Shown here: in pieces, positions 1 to 12,370 of the stretch | Position numbering within the stretch: the stretch's first letter is position 1 | Layout: each line of letters opens with the position of its first letter | Origin: Mytilus californianus | Lineage: Eukaryota > Mollusca > Bivalvia > Mytilida > Mytilidae | Length of the DNA: 64,000 nucleotides | Direction of reading: 5' to 3' | Assembly: GCF_021869535.1 (NCBI RefSeq) | Contig: NW_026262690.1 | Span: 85,357,995 to 85,421,994, forward strand | Notes under the pieces: generated by a model | Database searches by the model: none | Told to the model about the DNA's origin: nothing | What the model saw: the letters and a program-made list of their open reading frames with translations, nothing else | Made by a program: the position numbers and the translations under genes

Positions 1-1691
1 ATAAAAGATACACATCCATGTTTTACACGTTTATGTCTATATACAAATTACACCAATTTACACAATGATCACAGAAAAGTGCTAGAGCAGCATGGAATGA
101 AGTATTTTTTGTCAAATAGACTATATAAACAGAATTTTTCTAAAAGTATAACTCAAGTTCGGCCTATGTTTAATAAAATCCATGGTCCATGTATATCAGA
201 TGACGATGACGAGTATGATCTTGCATTCTGCCTTAAATGTGACAACTGGATATCACAAGCAGTTCCATGGATCAATCGACCACGTTCATCATGGCTGTCA
301 CCTGAAGTTGTTAATGAAATTATAATGAATGGTGTTTTATTTGTTCCAATTGGTTTTAAGGGTTCAATCTATGAAGATTTGGAATGGCGTATATCGTTTT
401 CTGTGGCAGAAAAAATTCTGATATTTTCTTTCAATCATACACAGTTGCTCTGTTACGCTTTGCTTAAAATTGTTCTGAAAGAAATAATAGAAAAAGATGA
501 AGATTTGAAAACTTTACTGTGTTCATACTATTTAAAAACATTGCTGTTTTGGGTTTCTGATGACGCAAATCCCACTACTTGGAGGCCAGACAATATCATA
601 CCATGTTTCATGGCATGTTTGCAGAGACTTTTATATTGTGTAGAATATTCAACATTGTTACATTATTTTATTTCTGACTGTAATTTCTTTACCTTGCGTT
701 TTAGTACAGAGTTGGAAAAAAAGACAAAGTTAAGCAATCTGCTTAAAAATTTATATCAACAAGGAATTCGGTGTTTGTCAGCCTCTGAAACACTCCATGA
801 TTACACTAAATGTTACACTGCAATCAACAAACAACTTAATATCAATACTAGATTAGTACAGGAGGTATTACAAATTTCTCACAATTTCCATACACCATTT
901 GATAAAAGAAGATCCTGTATTTTACTGAAATGTCTACATCACCCGTCTAAACAGTTTTGTCGAATGATATTTTTGTATACTTTATGTCTGCAGCACACCA
1001 GGTTTTACCAACAATATCATTCACTCATGCACAAAATAACAAACAACAATACTATAGGTACAAGTATGACCTCAGTCATTTATTGATAGGTGTACATTCA
1101 GATGCAGTAACTGGATGGTTAATGTTGGCATCTTTCTTTCATGTCCATAAGAATTACTTAATATCATTAGATCTTATACATTATGCTTTGTCAAATTTTA
1201 CAGATGAGAAATGTGATCATTTATTTGCAAGCAAGACTAGTATTATACTGACACCAAAACAGCAATATGCACTGGATATGATGAAAAATGAAAAGCTTTT
1301 AACAACTCTAAAAACATTAACAATTACTAATTCTCAATTTGCATTTAAGTCGCACATTCTTCCCAAAGAACTTCAACAGGATGATATGAAAGGTAATAGT
1401 TCTTTTCATCCATTAGCATTTGCACATTTCCTCAGATTTTTGTGCTTTTTCAATCTGCATGACTTTATTTCATGTCGAGATGCTATGCAAGACTTATCAC
1501 TGTCAATTAAAAAGATGCTTCTGCCTAAAGATTTTACCAGTACGTTACATTTACGATCTTCCTTATTTGTTGGTATAGTAGCACAGATGTTGGGTGCAAC
1601 AGATTCAGCCAGAGAGTATTTTAACCATATTGCCCAACTTGATAAGGCCAATTATACCAGCGCTTCAACTAGACTTCGAGAACTGGGATAA
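1..1691 (+). pseudogene. Mab-21/cGLR-like gene, copy A: 5'-truncated by the window edge, one frameshift
   Basis: Open in frame 1 from base 1. The first residues (DTHPCFTRL) align with residues 88-98 of the intact copy C at 46134-48215, so the nucleotidyltransferase start lies upstream of the window. Recognisable Mab-21 landmarks follow: HGPCISD, RPRSSWLSPE, FVPIGFKGS, a WRISFSVAEK block, then FNHTQLLCYALLKIVLKEI. Near 973-979 the frame shifts: relative to copy C this copy carries 2 extra bases (or lacks 1). Homology then resumes in another frame (YFMSAAHQVLP..., NNKQQYYRYKYDLS) and runs through the helical C-terminal half to a stop at 1689-1691. A polyadenylation-like AATAAA lies at about 1893. 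The family includes cGAS and bivalve cGLRs, which sense cytosolic nucleic acid and make cyclic dinucleotides; activity of this copy is not shown. It is either a young pseudogene or an intact gene with a one-site sequencing indel, since only one lesion is visible. Confidence 0.8.
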
Positions 1692-2879
1692 GACCACTTA
1701 TTTTTATTGTATCTGAGAGCACTTTAACTCTAACCGTAATGATTCTGGACGTATTCGTTTGACAGTTGACATTTAAAAGATATGTCAAATAATCATTAAC
1801 ATCATTATTATTAATGAATACATTCGAGTTCATGGGGGTTGATGCGGGGTAAAATACTTGTTGTTCTTTGTACAAGGATCACATAAATTATTAATAAATA
1901 TATTTGAAGATGAAGTGTTTGGAAGGCAAAATCTTGCGCGCTCTGCCCACACATCTTTGGTTAAGAGTATCTTAACTATGTAGTCTTCACAATACCAAAC
2001 TCCTATGCAAAGTTTTTCCGATTTCAATTTCCTTTTATCAATTGACCGTTTAACGGTTATTTTCTTAACCATTACTGTTTTCAAGACACTATCAAAGTGT
2101 CGATAATGTAATGTCTTATAATGAACATCTGATGTATTTCATTTGGTAGCTTCATAATATTTTGTTTTATTCTGGAAGAAAAACGTGACCTGATCATAAC
2201 TTCTCTTTTGTGAAAGATCTCCATATACATTTAAATTTGCGTGATTGGGAAAGTGTAGATATTTTATATATATTTGGAACTTTTAGAAATTTTAATTGGG
2301 TAAAAAGGGTATCAATGTAACATTTACACTACATGTAAGCCAATCACTTAAAGTTTTGTAAATAGTCTATAAATGTATTGAATTTATGAAAAAAGCTGCA
2401 AAAATATTCATTTCTAACTCTTAATTGCAATATCTCGAAAATATGTCCACACATGTCCAATATCTCGATATGTAGTGTAAAAAATCAAAATGACAACATT
2501 TATCATTTGTTCGATATGAAGATACTTTCTAAATGTGTATAAAACATAGAAAAAAATCGGCATACCGCTCAGTTATACTTATTGTTCTTAAAGGACATTA
2601 CCTGCTAGATGGATTTATGCGATGGTTTCAATAGTGTTAATTTGTGTTTGTAGATTTTGTATCAATAAAATGTCTGCAGTTTAAATTTTCCATATTCTTA
2701 GTCTAGTTTTTATATAACAGGGAAAAAAACGAAAATATGTAAAAATTATCATTTTAGTGCAAAAACTCATAAGAGGAGTCATCCATTTTTTTCTTTCGTA
2801 TTAAATTTAGTGTTTATCCTTCTTTAGAGTGTTTTGCCTAATCTTCATAGTTTTTGAAATTCTAGGTAAACAGAGTAAA
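1692..2879. other. Non-coding flank of copy A
   Basis: AT-rich. A polyadenylation-like AATAAA lies at about 1893. Nothing else was recognised. Confidence 0.5.
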
Positions 2880-3062
2880 TATATTATCATTTAAGTTTTT
2901 GGTGGGGTTCGTGTTGCTTAGTCTTTAGTTTTTTATGGTATGTCTTGTGAACTATTTTTTTTCTGTTTGTCTTTTTCTTTTTTAGCCATTGCGTTGTCAG
3001 TTTATTTTCGATCTATGAGTTTGACTGTCCCTCTGGTATCTTTCGCCCCTCTTTTAAGGGCA
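2880..3062 (+). repeat. Dispersed repeat family D3, plus copy
   Basis: TTTTTGGTGGGGTTCGTGTTGC, TTTTAGCCATTGCGTTGTCAG and GACTGTCCCTCTGGTATCTTTCGCCCCTC. Reverse-complement relatives lie at about 33640-33860 (GACGAACCCCACCAAAAACTGG). Confidence 0.6.
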
Positions 3063-5316
3063 CAAAGGTGTCATCCACTGGTTACGATCATATTGTCATT
3101 TTTGTAGATCTGTCTTGCTGATCATTATTGTTGAATACAGTTCATACCTATCTATTAGTCATGTCTATATAGAAATACAAAAAAACACGAAAATTAGAAA
3201 ATTATCTTGTTTTAAGGGCAAAAACTGTTTTAAAGCTTTTGTCAATGAATTCCGTCATATTTACACATTTGCTGAATACAGTTTCTATCTACCTTTAAGA
3301 AATATAAAAAATATAAGCAAATGAAGAAAATTTGTATTAAAATGTATTTTAAGCCAGTAACCTCTATGATTTGTCATCCAGATGTTTGTCAATTAGCATT
3401 TTTAGATTTTGCCCAGCTAATTATTGTTCTTTGAATGGGGTTTGGAAAATAGAACATAGCGTAAATTACACATCCGATCCAAAAAAAAAATAAAGAAATG
3501 TCTTGTAAAAAACACAAACAAATTAAAACAAATCTGTGGATGGAAAACATTTTTTTAAACAAATTACTTTTGTATTTCTGTAAAAAAACTTGTTTTTCTA
3601 AATAAATCATACCTTTGATAGATTTTTAAAGGTAGCATCGTGATATAAACCAAAAACTGCCAAATTATTTTATACGTTTTAAAACTGGGTTTTAAACCAA
3701 GCAATGTTAAAAAAAAATATGATAGGTCACCGAGATTGAGGCTTCTTTTTGAGAAAAATTGACACATATAAGGACTATACTGCAGGACATACGGATTATT
3801 ATGTGAATGAAAAGAAAATCAAAAAGGCACTATTTTGAAAAAAAGATATGAAAATTAAGCTCTTTTAAGTTGCTTCAAAAACATGAAAGGAAAGCAATGG
3901 GTCCTGGACGTGTTTACTGTTGAACACAAAATAGAAAATTTAACTGCTTATTCCTTATATTTTTGAATCAATGACAAAATATTCACCATTTTTTTCATCC
4001 TAATAGGAAGATAAAACAACATTATTGTGTTTATTTGAATGAAAATAGTAACAAATGAATTGCTTTTCTGTCTCAATTATTATTGATATAAGATCGAGAT
4101 CGATTGTTTTCTGTTTTTTTACAAAAACAAGAAGACAGAAAAAAGAATATAAGATTTCAACTTAAAATAGACTTAATAAAAATAATAAAAAGGTGAGTTA
4201 TATTCAGGGATAAAATGGCTGAAACTCTCCTTGTTTAACTATGTTTTGATAATTCTTAATGAAATTTAAGATCTGATCAAAACCTCCAAAAAAGGCAAAA
4301 AGAAAAGACTTGAAAAAACGAAATTTCAATTTATTTTTCTCTTTTAAAAATCAAGTCGAAGGATAATTACACCACACTCTTCCTTGTATTAAGACATTTT
4401 CCTTTTTTACAATACCCTCGAACATATATTTCTATGTAAAAATTCACTATGTTCGTTTCAGATCCCATGACTCACAACCGGTAGTATTAAACCATCACTA
4501 AATGTACATTTTCCCCTCTAGTTGTAAATCAGATATTTTTTAAGTAAAACGTAGTGGATTTGTCATGTCATACATTTACCAAAAGATCTTACAGAATATG
4601 CATTTAGTTTTGAAATATATTTGATCATAAATCCATTTGATATCATATTGCATGTGTATATTTAAATTTTGTTCGGGTGAGAAAGATAAAAGACTCTTTA
4701 GGAAGAAAAAAGTTTATCTATGTACATAATACTTGTTATTGTATTATATTAAAAGAATTGATGCATCATATGATAATAACACTCTTCCATCTACAATCAG
4801 TTATTCTAAAACATTTGATATTTTACATTTGTACTTTCTATTATCCTATGTGTATTGCTACTGTGTCCTGAATGTATTGTAATGTTAGAAATGTATAATT
4901 TGTAGTAATATAACATTACTATTGTACAAACACATGTAATGCTTGGAATTTAAATAAAATGAATTTTCCAAATACTCAGGTCAATGAGCTGCATTAAATA
5001 CTTCCCAACAACACTTCTAGTTAAAATTGAACTTGTGCAGGACCAGTCCGATACGTCCTATAAAAGTTCGTCGTAGCTCATATTTATTTCCTAAATATTA
5101 ATTTGTTTTGCAGTATGATGTTCTTTTTTTTACTTCAAAAACAATCTCATAATCTTTTTAAGAAAAAAATCACACACATAATTAAATAGGCAATTAAAAA
5201 GTCAGAATGCGAATATACATGTTCAAACTCATTTAGGTAATTTAGTAACAACAAACAAAAGAACTATGTCAATTGGACATGCTTTAATACTATGACTGCC
5301 CTTGAAATTTTGCTAG
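3063..5316. other. AT-rich stretch, no gene seen
   Basis: Only short chance frames with no family resemblance. No repeat with clear ends. Confidence 0.5.
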
Positions 5317-5980
5317 ATACATTTTTGTTTGCTTTGGAGATTCCGTATATCGTCAAGTTATCGGAATTCCAATGGGGACTAACTGTGCACCACTTATTGC
5401 GGACCTGTTTCTGTTTTGTTATGAGTTACAATTTATGACTAAAATCAGCAAAGTCCCATCGAAATAACGTTTGATACAAAATTTAATAATACTTTTAGAT
5501 ATTGGAATGATATATAGACTCTCAATAATAACAATTTCAGTATGTACACTAAAGAGATTTATCCTGTTGAACTAATTTTAAATAAAGCTTATACTAACAC
5601 CATGAACAATGAACACTGCCCTTTCCTGGATCTTGATATCTATATCATTAAATCATTAACGGGAAGCTTAATACCAAAATTTATAACAAAAGAAATTATT
5701 TTTCATTTCCTATTGTTAATTATTCATTTTTAGATGGTGACGTTCCATTGTCACCATCTTATGGTGTTTATATATCTCAACTTGTACGATTCGCTCGTGC
5801 ATGTAACAACGTATTATATTTTAGCGATAGAAATCTATGTATTACTGAAAAACTATTACACCAGAGTTTTTGATATCACAAACAAGTCAAAACATTTAAT
5901 AAATTTTATCATCGGTACAAGGACATCATTCGTAAAAATAAATCAACATGTAGACATCTGATACGTTAAGGTATTTCACA
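5317..5980 (+). pseudogene. Degenerate reverse transcriptase of a Penelope-like element (PLE)
   Basis: At about 5334-5466 the plus strand encodes FGDSVYRQVIGIPMGTNCAP and LIADLFLFCYELQFMTK, the RT block with the GIPMGTNCAPL motif typical of PLE reverse transcriptases. A stop follows. Homology continues in other frames (FNNTFRYWNDI, where the usual YLDD-type catalytic box is mutated; MYTKEIYPVELILNKA; FLDLDIYII; LDGDVPLSPSYGVYISQL). Several frameshifts make it non-functional. Nothing of the N-terminal domains is present upstream, so the copy is 5'-truncated. It is homologous to the relics at 28758-29354 and 52133-52650. Confidence 0.8.
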
Positions 5981-6815
5981 TCCAATCTGGTAATGTTTTT
6001 TACGAAAAACACAAAAATGTCGGCATACTCCTCAAAAGCTAATAAAACCTTTAAACAGACTTATTAAGGAGGGATATGGTTACGACACTGTTGTCAGGTC
6101 ATTAAAGATGACATATTTTGGCTTTAATGTTGATTCACTTATAGGGTCATTGCCTCGGAAATACACACATTTATTTCTAAAACCAATTGTTAGCATGCTA
6201 CGGGTTATGTTAAAATGATTAGGTAGTTGTTATTGTTCCAATACATATATTTCATGATGGTATGATACTCAACCCCTAACGGGAGGGATTGTGCTTGCTA
6301 TTCATATGATGGAGCCATAATCTTATCTTTCAATCAGTTTAATTGAGGTCTGGAGCTGGCATGTCATTTACTGCTAGTAGTCCTTTATTAATTATGTATC
6401 ATCATCATTTTGTCTAGTTTCTTTTGTTACATATTCTGACAATGGACTCGGACTTCTTTTAAACTGAGTTTTACTGTGCATATTGATGTGTGTTAGTTTT
6501 TAGAGGTATAGGGGGAGTGTTGAGATCTTAAAAACATGTTTAACCTCGCCGCATGTTTGCGCCTGTGGCCTTTGTTATTCTTGTAAGATTTTTAATTTTA
6601 GTTCATTCATATATTTCGGAGTTTAGTATGACGTCTATTATCACTGAACTAGTATACATTTTTGTTTAGTGGCCAGCTGAAGCACGCCTCCGGTTGCTGG
6701 ATTTTCTCTCTGTATTGAAGACCCATTGGTGGCCGTCGGCTGTTTTCTGCTTATTAGTCGGGTTGTTGTCTCTTTGACATATTCCACATTTCCAGTCTCA
6801 ATTTTATTAAAATTG
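5981..6815 (+). repeat. 3' non-coding tail of the PLE copy at 5.3 kb
   Basis: The sequence runs from the end of the RT relic to about 6815, with blocks that recur in reverse orientation at 28010-28750 and 35885-36650: TAGAGGTATAGGGGGAG, CATGTTTAACCTCGCCGCAT, GCCAGCTGAAGCACGCCTCC, GGGTTGTTGTCTCTTTGACA. Ends near CTCAATTTTATT. The shared tail shows that these copies belong to one family. Confidence 0.75.
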
Positions 6816-6879
6816 TATATACATTAAGTTTCTGCATTTTTTCGCTTTTTGATATTATAAAAAGTTTAATCACAAAAAT

Positions 6880-7180
6880 ACTGAACTCCGACGAAAATTC
6901 ATAAAGGAAGGTCCCTAATCAAATGGCAAAATCAAAAGCTAAAACACATTAAACGAATGGATCACAACTGTCATTTTCCTGACTTGGTACAGGCATTTTC
7001 TTATGTAGAAGATGGTGTCTTAAACTTGGTTTTAAAGCTAGCTTAACCTCTCACTTGTATGACAGTCGCATCAAATTCCATTATATTGACAACGAAGTGT
7101 GAACAAAACAAACAGATATAATAGGTAAAAATGCCAAAAATAGGGGTACAGCAGTCAACATTGTGTTATAATTTTAATCA
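6880..7180. repeat. Dispersed repeat family D1, copy 1
   Basis: GAACTCCGACGAAAATTC, CAAATGGCAAAATCAAAAGC and CTGACTTGGTACAGGCATTTTCTTATGTAG. Partial copies lie at 17965-18050, 18540-18640, 38645-38870 and 63270-63425. Non-coding. Confidence 0.65.
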
Positions 7181-7189
7181 CTAAAAACA

Positions 7190-7445
7190 AATAAATATGT
7201 AACAAAGAAGCACAAAATGGCATATAGACCAAGCATATTAGTAAAAATTAAAGACAAGAATACACAAATTTACCATAGTACGAAAACACAATGACGGGTT
7301 GAATAAGCACGGAGCCACGTCATATATGTATCAAAGAAACACAAAAAGGCATATATAGACAAAGCACATTAGCAAATACGAAAGATAAGAATACGAGAAT
7401 TATCATAGAACAATGACGGGAAGTACAAGTACCGAGCCACGTCAA
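7190..7445. repeat. Two ~125-bp tandem units in a dispersed repeat
   Basis: AACAAAGAAGCACAAAATGGCATATAGAC...ACGGAGCCACGTCA and ATCAAAGAAACACAAAAAGGCATATATAGAC...ACCGAGCCACGTCA. They follow a dispersed repeat at 6880-7180 (CAAATGGCAAAATCAAAAGC, CCTGACTTGGTACAGGCATTTTC). Confidence 0.65.
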
Positions 7446-9151
7446 ATGAATATAAATAAAAACAGACTAAACAGCAAAAGTAATATTAATAAAGACAAAT
7501 AATAGTATAACACGTTATTAAGATGATAAACAACGTCAGTACCCAGAATCTATACTTCAAGACCATCGTGTATTATTTGTGAAGTTGATACGGAATACTT
7601 ATCAACAAGGTCTTGGTACCTTCCGATGAACTTTTTTAGTAAAATGACGAGACGTTATTTGACAAACCCCTTGTTCATCAACTTTCTGCTCAGACACTGA
7701 TGACGTTTTATAAAGTCTGAGTATGAGCTGCATGCTCTTGAATACCAAATAGTTGGGAAATGTATATCATATATGCAGGTGAATTTTGCTACTAAGAAGG
7801 GGGAAATTGATAATTTCAAAATTAAAATCGTCTCGTTATATGATTGCTGTCTGCCATTTTGAGTATGTCCCAAACAAGAATTTCCCCGTCTGGTCGTGTA
7901 ATTTCAATGAGCAACACGACGGGAGCCACATGAAGAACAGGATCTTTTTTCCTTACGGAACACCTGTTATCACCCATCCGAATTTTTAGTCTTTAGTTTT
8001 CTATGTTGCGTTTTGTATACTGTTGTCTCAGACCTGCCAACTATCCCTATTGATTGGGATATCCCCAATAAGAGTTGCTGACATGAATTTTGAAATTCTT
8101 TATTATATAAACTGAGAAGCTCAAAACAGGGATTCAAATGAGTTAAAATGGTAGTTAAGCACATATATACTCCCTCAAACAACATAGTAGAAGGTTAAGA
8201 ACACTTATGACAATATTAGAGGAGCATCAGGTACTCTTGCGCTCAAAATCCCCCACAGAGGTTTTGAAAAATTGGCAGGTATGTTGTCTTTTTGTCCTTT
8301 TCTTTTGTTGCTATAGCGTTATATATGTTCATAAATGTAAATAATTGTTCGTAGATTAAAGCTAATGTAAATGAATTCCACAGTACCCTCGCAGCCCTTA
8401 AGGGGTACTTTTCATAAAGGAGAAAATTATCATCATACATACATACAAGTCATTTCGTGATGCAAATTATTGAATGCAAATTTATTTTTCATGAACTTAT
8501 ATTTTATGGTCTTGGATAACAAAATTTTTACATGCTAAATTTGTAAATCTTCATGGATTGATATGAAATGTGTATAGACGCTCATCTTCAAGACCAACCA
8601 ATAGCATTTAAAGATTTAAAGACAAAGTTTGATTTTTTATTCAAATTCTGTATTTGACTTATAAATTGACTTTTTAAGTCAACATTCCACTTTTACACTG
8701 ACAGCAACAATCGCAGTCGAGACATAGGGTGCCGCGAAACCCCTTATGAATTTGTCTTTTGCCAGAGTGAATCGTTTATGATGAAGATAGTTTAATCATC
8801 AGACAGTCTCTTTCTATCTGCAGATGTGCATTTAAGACTTTTAAAGTTTAACTCAAAGGATAAGATATATTGAAGAACGTGAGAGTTGATTTTCGTTAAT
8901 ACTGTTCATATACCAAATAGTTTTAAGCTTCAAATTCTTATAGTTGTTGATAAAAAAAATCAATATCATTTCAAAATGGCGGTATGGATTTGAAAATGTT
9001 TACCTTTTTTAGAAAAGTTTACGATAGTTTGTGGAAAAGAACAATGGTTGTTCTGTAGCATAGACAATTACATATTCAATGTTTTTATCCCTTGAATCTT
9101 AATTTTATTAACATATTTACATTTGTTAATAGATACATCAAATACCGGTAC
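7446..9151. other. Non-coding stretch left of the CACTA-like element
   Basis: Fragments of dispersed repeats near 7980-8050 (related to D3) and 8700-8770 (GGGTGCCGCGAAACCCC, related to the end of the 40.4-kb repeat). No gene seen. Confidence 0.45.
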
Positions 9152-9288
9152 CTTACACTACTGGAACAATGCCCCGTAGATTGGCCGTGAAAATGTCAGT
9201 AAAAATGCTGGTGATTTTTACAGTGTTTGTCACGGTTAATTTACGGTGGGCCGTGAAACTTATCCGTGACAAGGCCGTGGAATGACTG

Positions 9289-9605
9289 TCGTGAAAAGTT
9301 TGTGAAAAGGCCGTGAAGAGGTGCCACCTGAAAACTTGGGTGAAAAGACCGTAAAACCCTGTGAAAAAAAATGTACACCGTGAAAAAGTCGTGATAATGC
9401 ATTATGTGCCCATTGTGAAAAGACCGTGAAATGTAGATATAGTACAGTATATGCCTTTATTTGTCGTGAAAAGGCCGTGAAAAGGTGCCAACTGAAAACT
9501 TGGGTAAAGAGACCGTAGAAACCCTGTGAAAAACAAAAATGTACACCGTGAAAAAGTCGTGATAAATTATGTGCCCATTGTGAAAAGACCGTTAAATGTA
9601 CATGT
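9289..9605. repeat. Tandem subterminal duplication inside the CACTA-like element
   Basis: GTGAAAAGGCCGTGAAGAGG...CCATTGTGAAAAGACCGTGA (about 9295-9430) is repeated at about 9465-9600 with small differences. Each unit contains the CTGAAAACTTGGGT and GTACACCGTGAAAAAGTCG blocks. Confidence 0.7.
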
Positions 9606-11723
9606 ACTACTTTGATAAACAGCCATTCACTGATTGTGAAAACTCCTGTAAAATGTTTAATGTATTTTTCAGGCCATAATTTAACAAAAAAATTAAATGC
9701 TGTTTCAATCAAATGATTCAGTGAAATGCCTGAAAACCTAGTGTAAACATCTACAGACAACTTATTTAAGTACAATGCAAGTGAGACTATGAAAAACCAT
9801 ATTAAAAAGCTGTATTTTTTTTAGTAATAATTGTGACAAAGAATAAAAATATTAATTTTGATAGAACTGTAGTAATTATGTAAGGAAAACATAAAAGCAC
9901 ACAAATGTCAATGTGATTAAGTAGCTAAAGTCAGCTGTAACATGTATTGTTGAAATTTTGTACATCTCTTGGGTCTGATTTTACCACTTCAGCAATATTT
10001 GTCTAATGTAATCCTTCACTTCACTGCCCGTTTGAATGACTATTCCAGAAAAACATTTATAGAAGTTCCTGTTAATTCCCAGGAAATACTTTTAACTGAA
10101 AAGCTCTTCTTTCCAACTGGATTCCTGAACTATTTTATATAAAGACTGCTATATCCTTTTGCTCTTCATTCCTAGAATAAATTAAGAAACATTACATATA
10201 TTATACATGTATATAAAAAAAACTATTTATATATTCAAATTAATTTTTGGCATTTATGTACATACATGTACTTAAAACAGCTACAATATTATTCCATGCA
10301 ATACAGGAAAAATACTAAAAAACATCATTGAAACAGAACAGCCACTTGGAAACATGCAAAGTTTTTCCCATATTTTCATATCATTTTCCAGAAAATCTGC
10401 CCCCTATCCAATATGGCATCATTTGTTAACGAAGTTCTGTATTGTCAACTTATATTATTTTTTAGATTTTTTTAAAGACTAAAGACGCTTTTAAGACAGA
10501 CTATTAAACTTAAATGGTTCTTTGAAGTAATAATATGTATGGCTAAAGCCAAACTTGTCCAGACTAAGTGGCCGTAATGAGTCACAGCTATTTATTTTAC
10601 AGGGGGCCAGGGGCGTAGCAACTTTTACTGCAGGCACATTCGCCATACCAATTATTTTTTAAACACCTCATTGCCATACCAATTATTTTTATGATATGGC
10701 ACAAACCCTTAAAGAAAGGACATTTTTGCCGTACAAATATTAAATACTTTCCCTGCTACGCCTCTGATTAATCCCTTTTGAACTCTGTGTCCCGACGGCC
10801 AAGTCAGAAAATACTTAAATAGCTCCCGACACATTCAAAGGGGTTACACCTCTGATTATCAGAGTGAACTCCATTTCAGAGATACTTATTGCTATTATAA
10901 TCATTTCCAATTATCTATGTCTATGTCTACGTAGTGTACTGTACATAAATGTCTTTTTTTTATGTGGCAAGTGTGGGGCAAAAGGAACACCCCCCCCCCT
11001 TTTTTCCCCAAATACATAAACAAAACAAAACCGTAATCGTATTTAAAGGATCCGGTAAGTCTTAGAAAACATAACCCGAAATGATTAAAGGAATCAAGTG
11101 CAACAGACTCAAATATAAGTGAATATCTCACATGCATGTTTGCACGGTTTCTGCAAATTCAGTGAAAATCAGTTCAATGGAAATGCTCACAAAAGTCATC
11201 AACATTTTGGTGATATGATGAATAAAAGAATAAAATATTAATAACTTAACTTACCTCAAACTTGCTGTCACTCGTCTTGCATCTATAAAGTAAATATTAA
11301 TCGACCTTCGGCGTCTTTCAAATTTCCAAATTGCGGAAATGTTACAATTACTCTAAAAGAAACACGAATCCGGATACGGTCTGATATTCCGGGAAGTTCT
11401 CGTTTTTACATGTTTCGGTTCCAATTAAAATTAATGTTTACATTGTTTATAATAATGTACAGACGAGAAGCAAAATACTTTTCTTTAAATACAAAGTATT
11501 CATTGGCACAAAGTCATTAATTATAACAATGAATGGTTCCATTTAAAAGTCAGTCCTGTACAGTAGTATTGCATATAATAATATTTAAACAGACACATAT
11601 TTATAATGAAAAGTTTATATGATATTTAGAAAAATGTGAGTGGAAATAATTAGACCATATTACAATAATCACATGGGATGTTTTAAATCTGAATAAGGAT
11701 AAGAAAAAAATGACATGAAAAAA

Positions 11724-11782
11724 TATCACGGCCTTTTCACTGGTTTCAACAACCAGTGAAAAGGCCGTGGTATTTTTTATTA
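11724..11782. repeat. Short palindrome within the CACTA-like right subterminal region
   Basis: AATATCACGGCCTTTTCACTGG, a short centre, then CCAGTGAAAAGGCCGTGGTATT. Two subterminal motifs face each other. Confidence 0.6.
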
Positions 11783-12136
11783 AGCATAAAAGGACAAATT
11801 ATCACGGCCTTTTCACGGGATATTGAAATTTCACGGTCTTTTTCTAACATCAAATATTTTTCACGGCCTTTCGAAACATTTTTTTTACAAAAGTCACGGG
11901 GTATTTTCACGGGGTTTTCACGGCCCTGTGATATTTCACAGACATTTCACGGCCTTTTCATGGGCTGTTGTTACAGTAGTGCTTATCCATCTGGCAAAGC
12001 ACCATGGAAACTATTTGGATTCACAATAAACTAGCAATTTTGGCTACATTCGCTAAACACCTGTTTTTCAGTGCCAATGTTTACTGAAATAGTATACTTA
12101 TATTTGCACCTATCATTCTCACAGAAAATCAATATA

Positions 12137-12370
12137 ATGACTTGTCACCAAAAAAAATTGCGAAATCTCGATTGGAAAAAAACCCTGTAGAAATACCCGG
12201 AATCTGTAAATGAATTTTTACAAGTAATTTGAGACTTCCGATTGTCACTGCTATACATAGCTACTCATGTTAAGCGTTAAAATAAAAACAATAATTTCCT
12301 CATTTACATGGTGGAAATTGTTAGTATAAATTTTGGTAGATTTTAATATGAACAAAATACCGAAAAATCA
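12137..12370. repeat. Unclassified dispersed repeat family U1
   Basis: GAAATACCCGGAATCTGTAAATGA, a CACTGCTATACATAGCTA block and ATGGTGGAAATTGTTAGTATAAATTTTGGTAG. Diverged relatives lie at about 16780-17000, 33370-33600 and 37490-37780. Ends and superfamily could not be determined. Confidence 0.5.

Larger units (their letters stand above)
9156..11981. mobile_element. Non-autonomous CACTA (Chapaev-like) DNA transposon
   Basis: The left end CACTACTGGAACAATGCCCC and the right end (reverse complement) CACTACTGTAACAACAGCCC form terminal inverted repeats beginning with CACTA. They are flanked by CTTA at 9152-9155 and 11982-11985, a 4-bp target-site duplication. Both subterminal regions are packed with the motif GGCCGTGAAAA or its complement (9180-9600 and 11725-11960), pointing inward, as in CMC-superfamily elements. 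No transposase was found in the 2.8-kb body, so it must depend on an autonomous relative. A 159-bp element with hAT-like ends (CAGGGGCGTAGC ... GCTACGCCTCTG) may be nested at 10608-10766. Long frames at 9260-9775 are produced by the repeats and are not genes. Confidence 0.65.

Noticed and set aside
9260-9775. 171-codon minus-strand ORF
   Set aside because: It is produced by the GGCCGTGAAAA subterminal repeats of the CACTA-like element; the peptide just repeats the same HFTVFSQWAHN-like unit.
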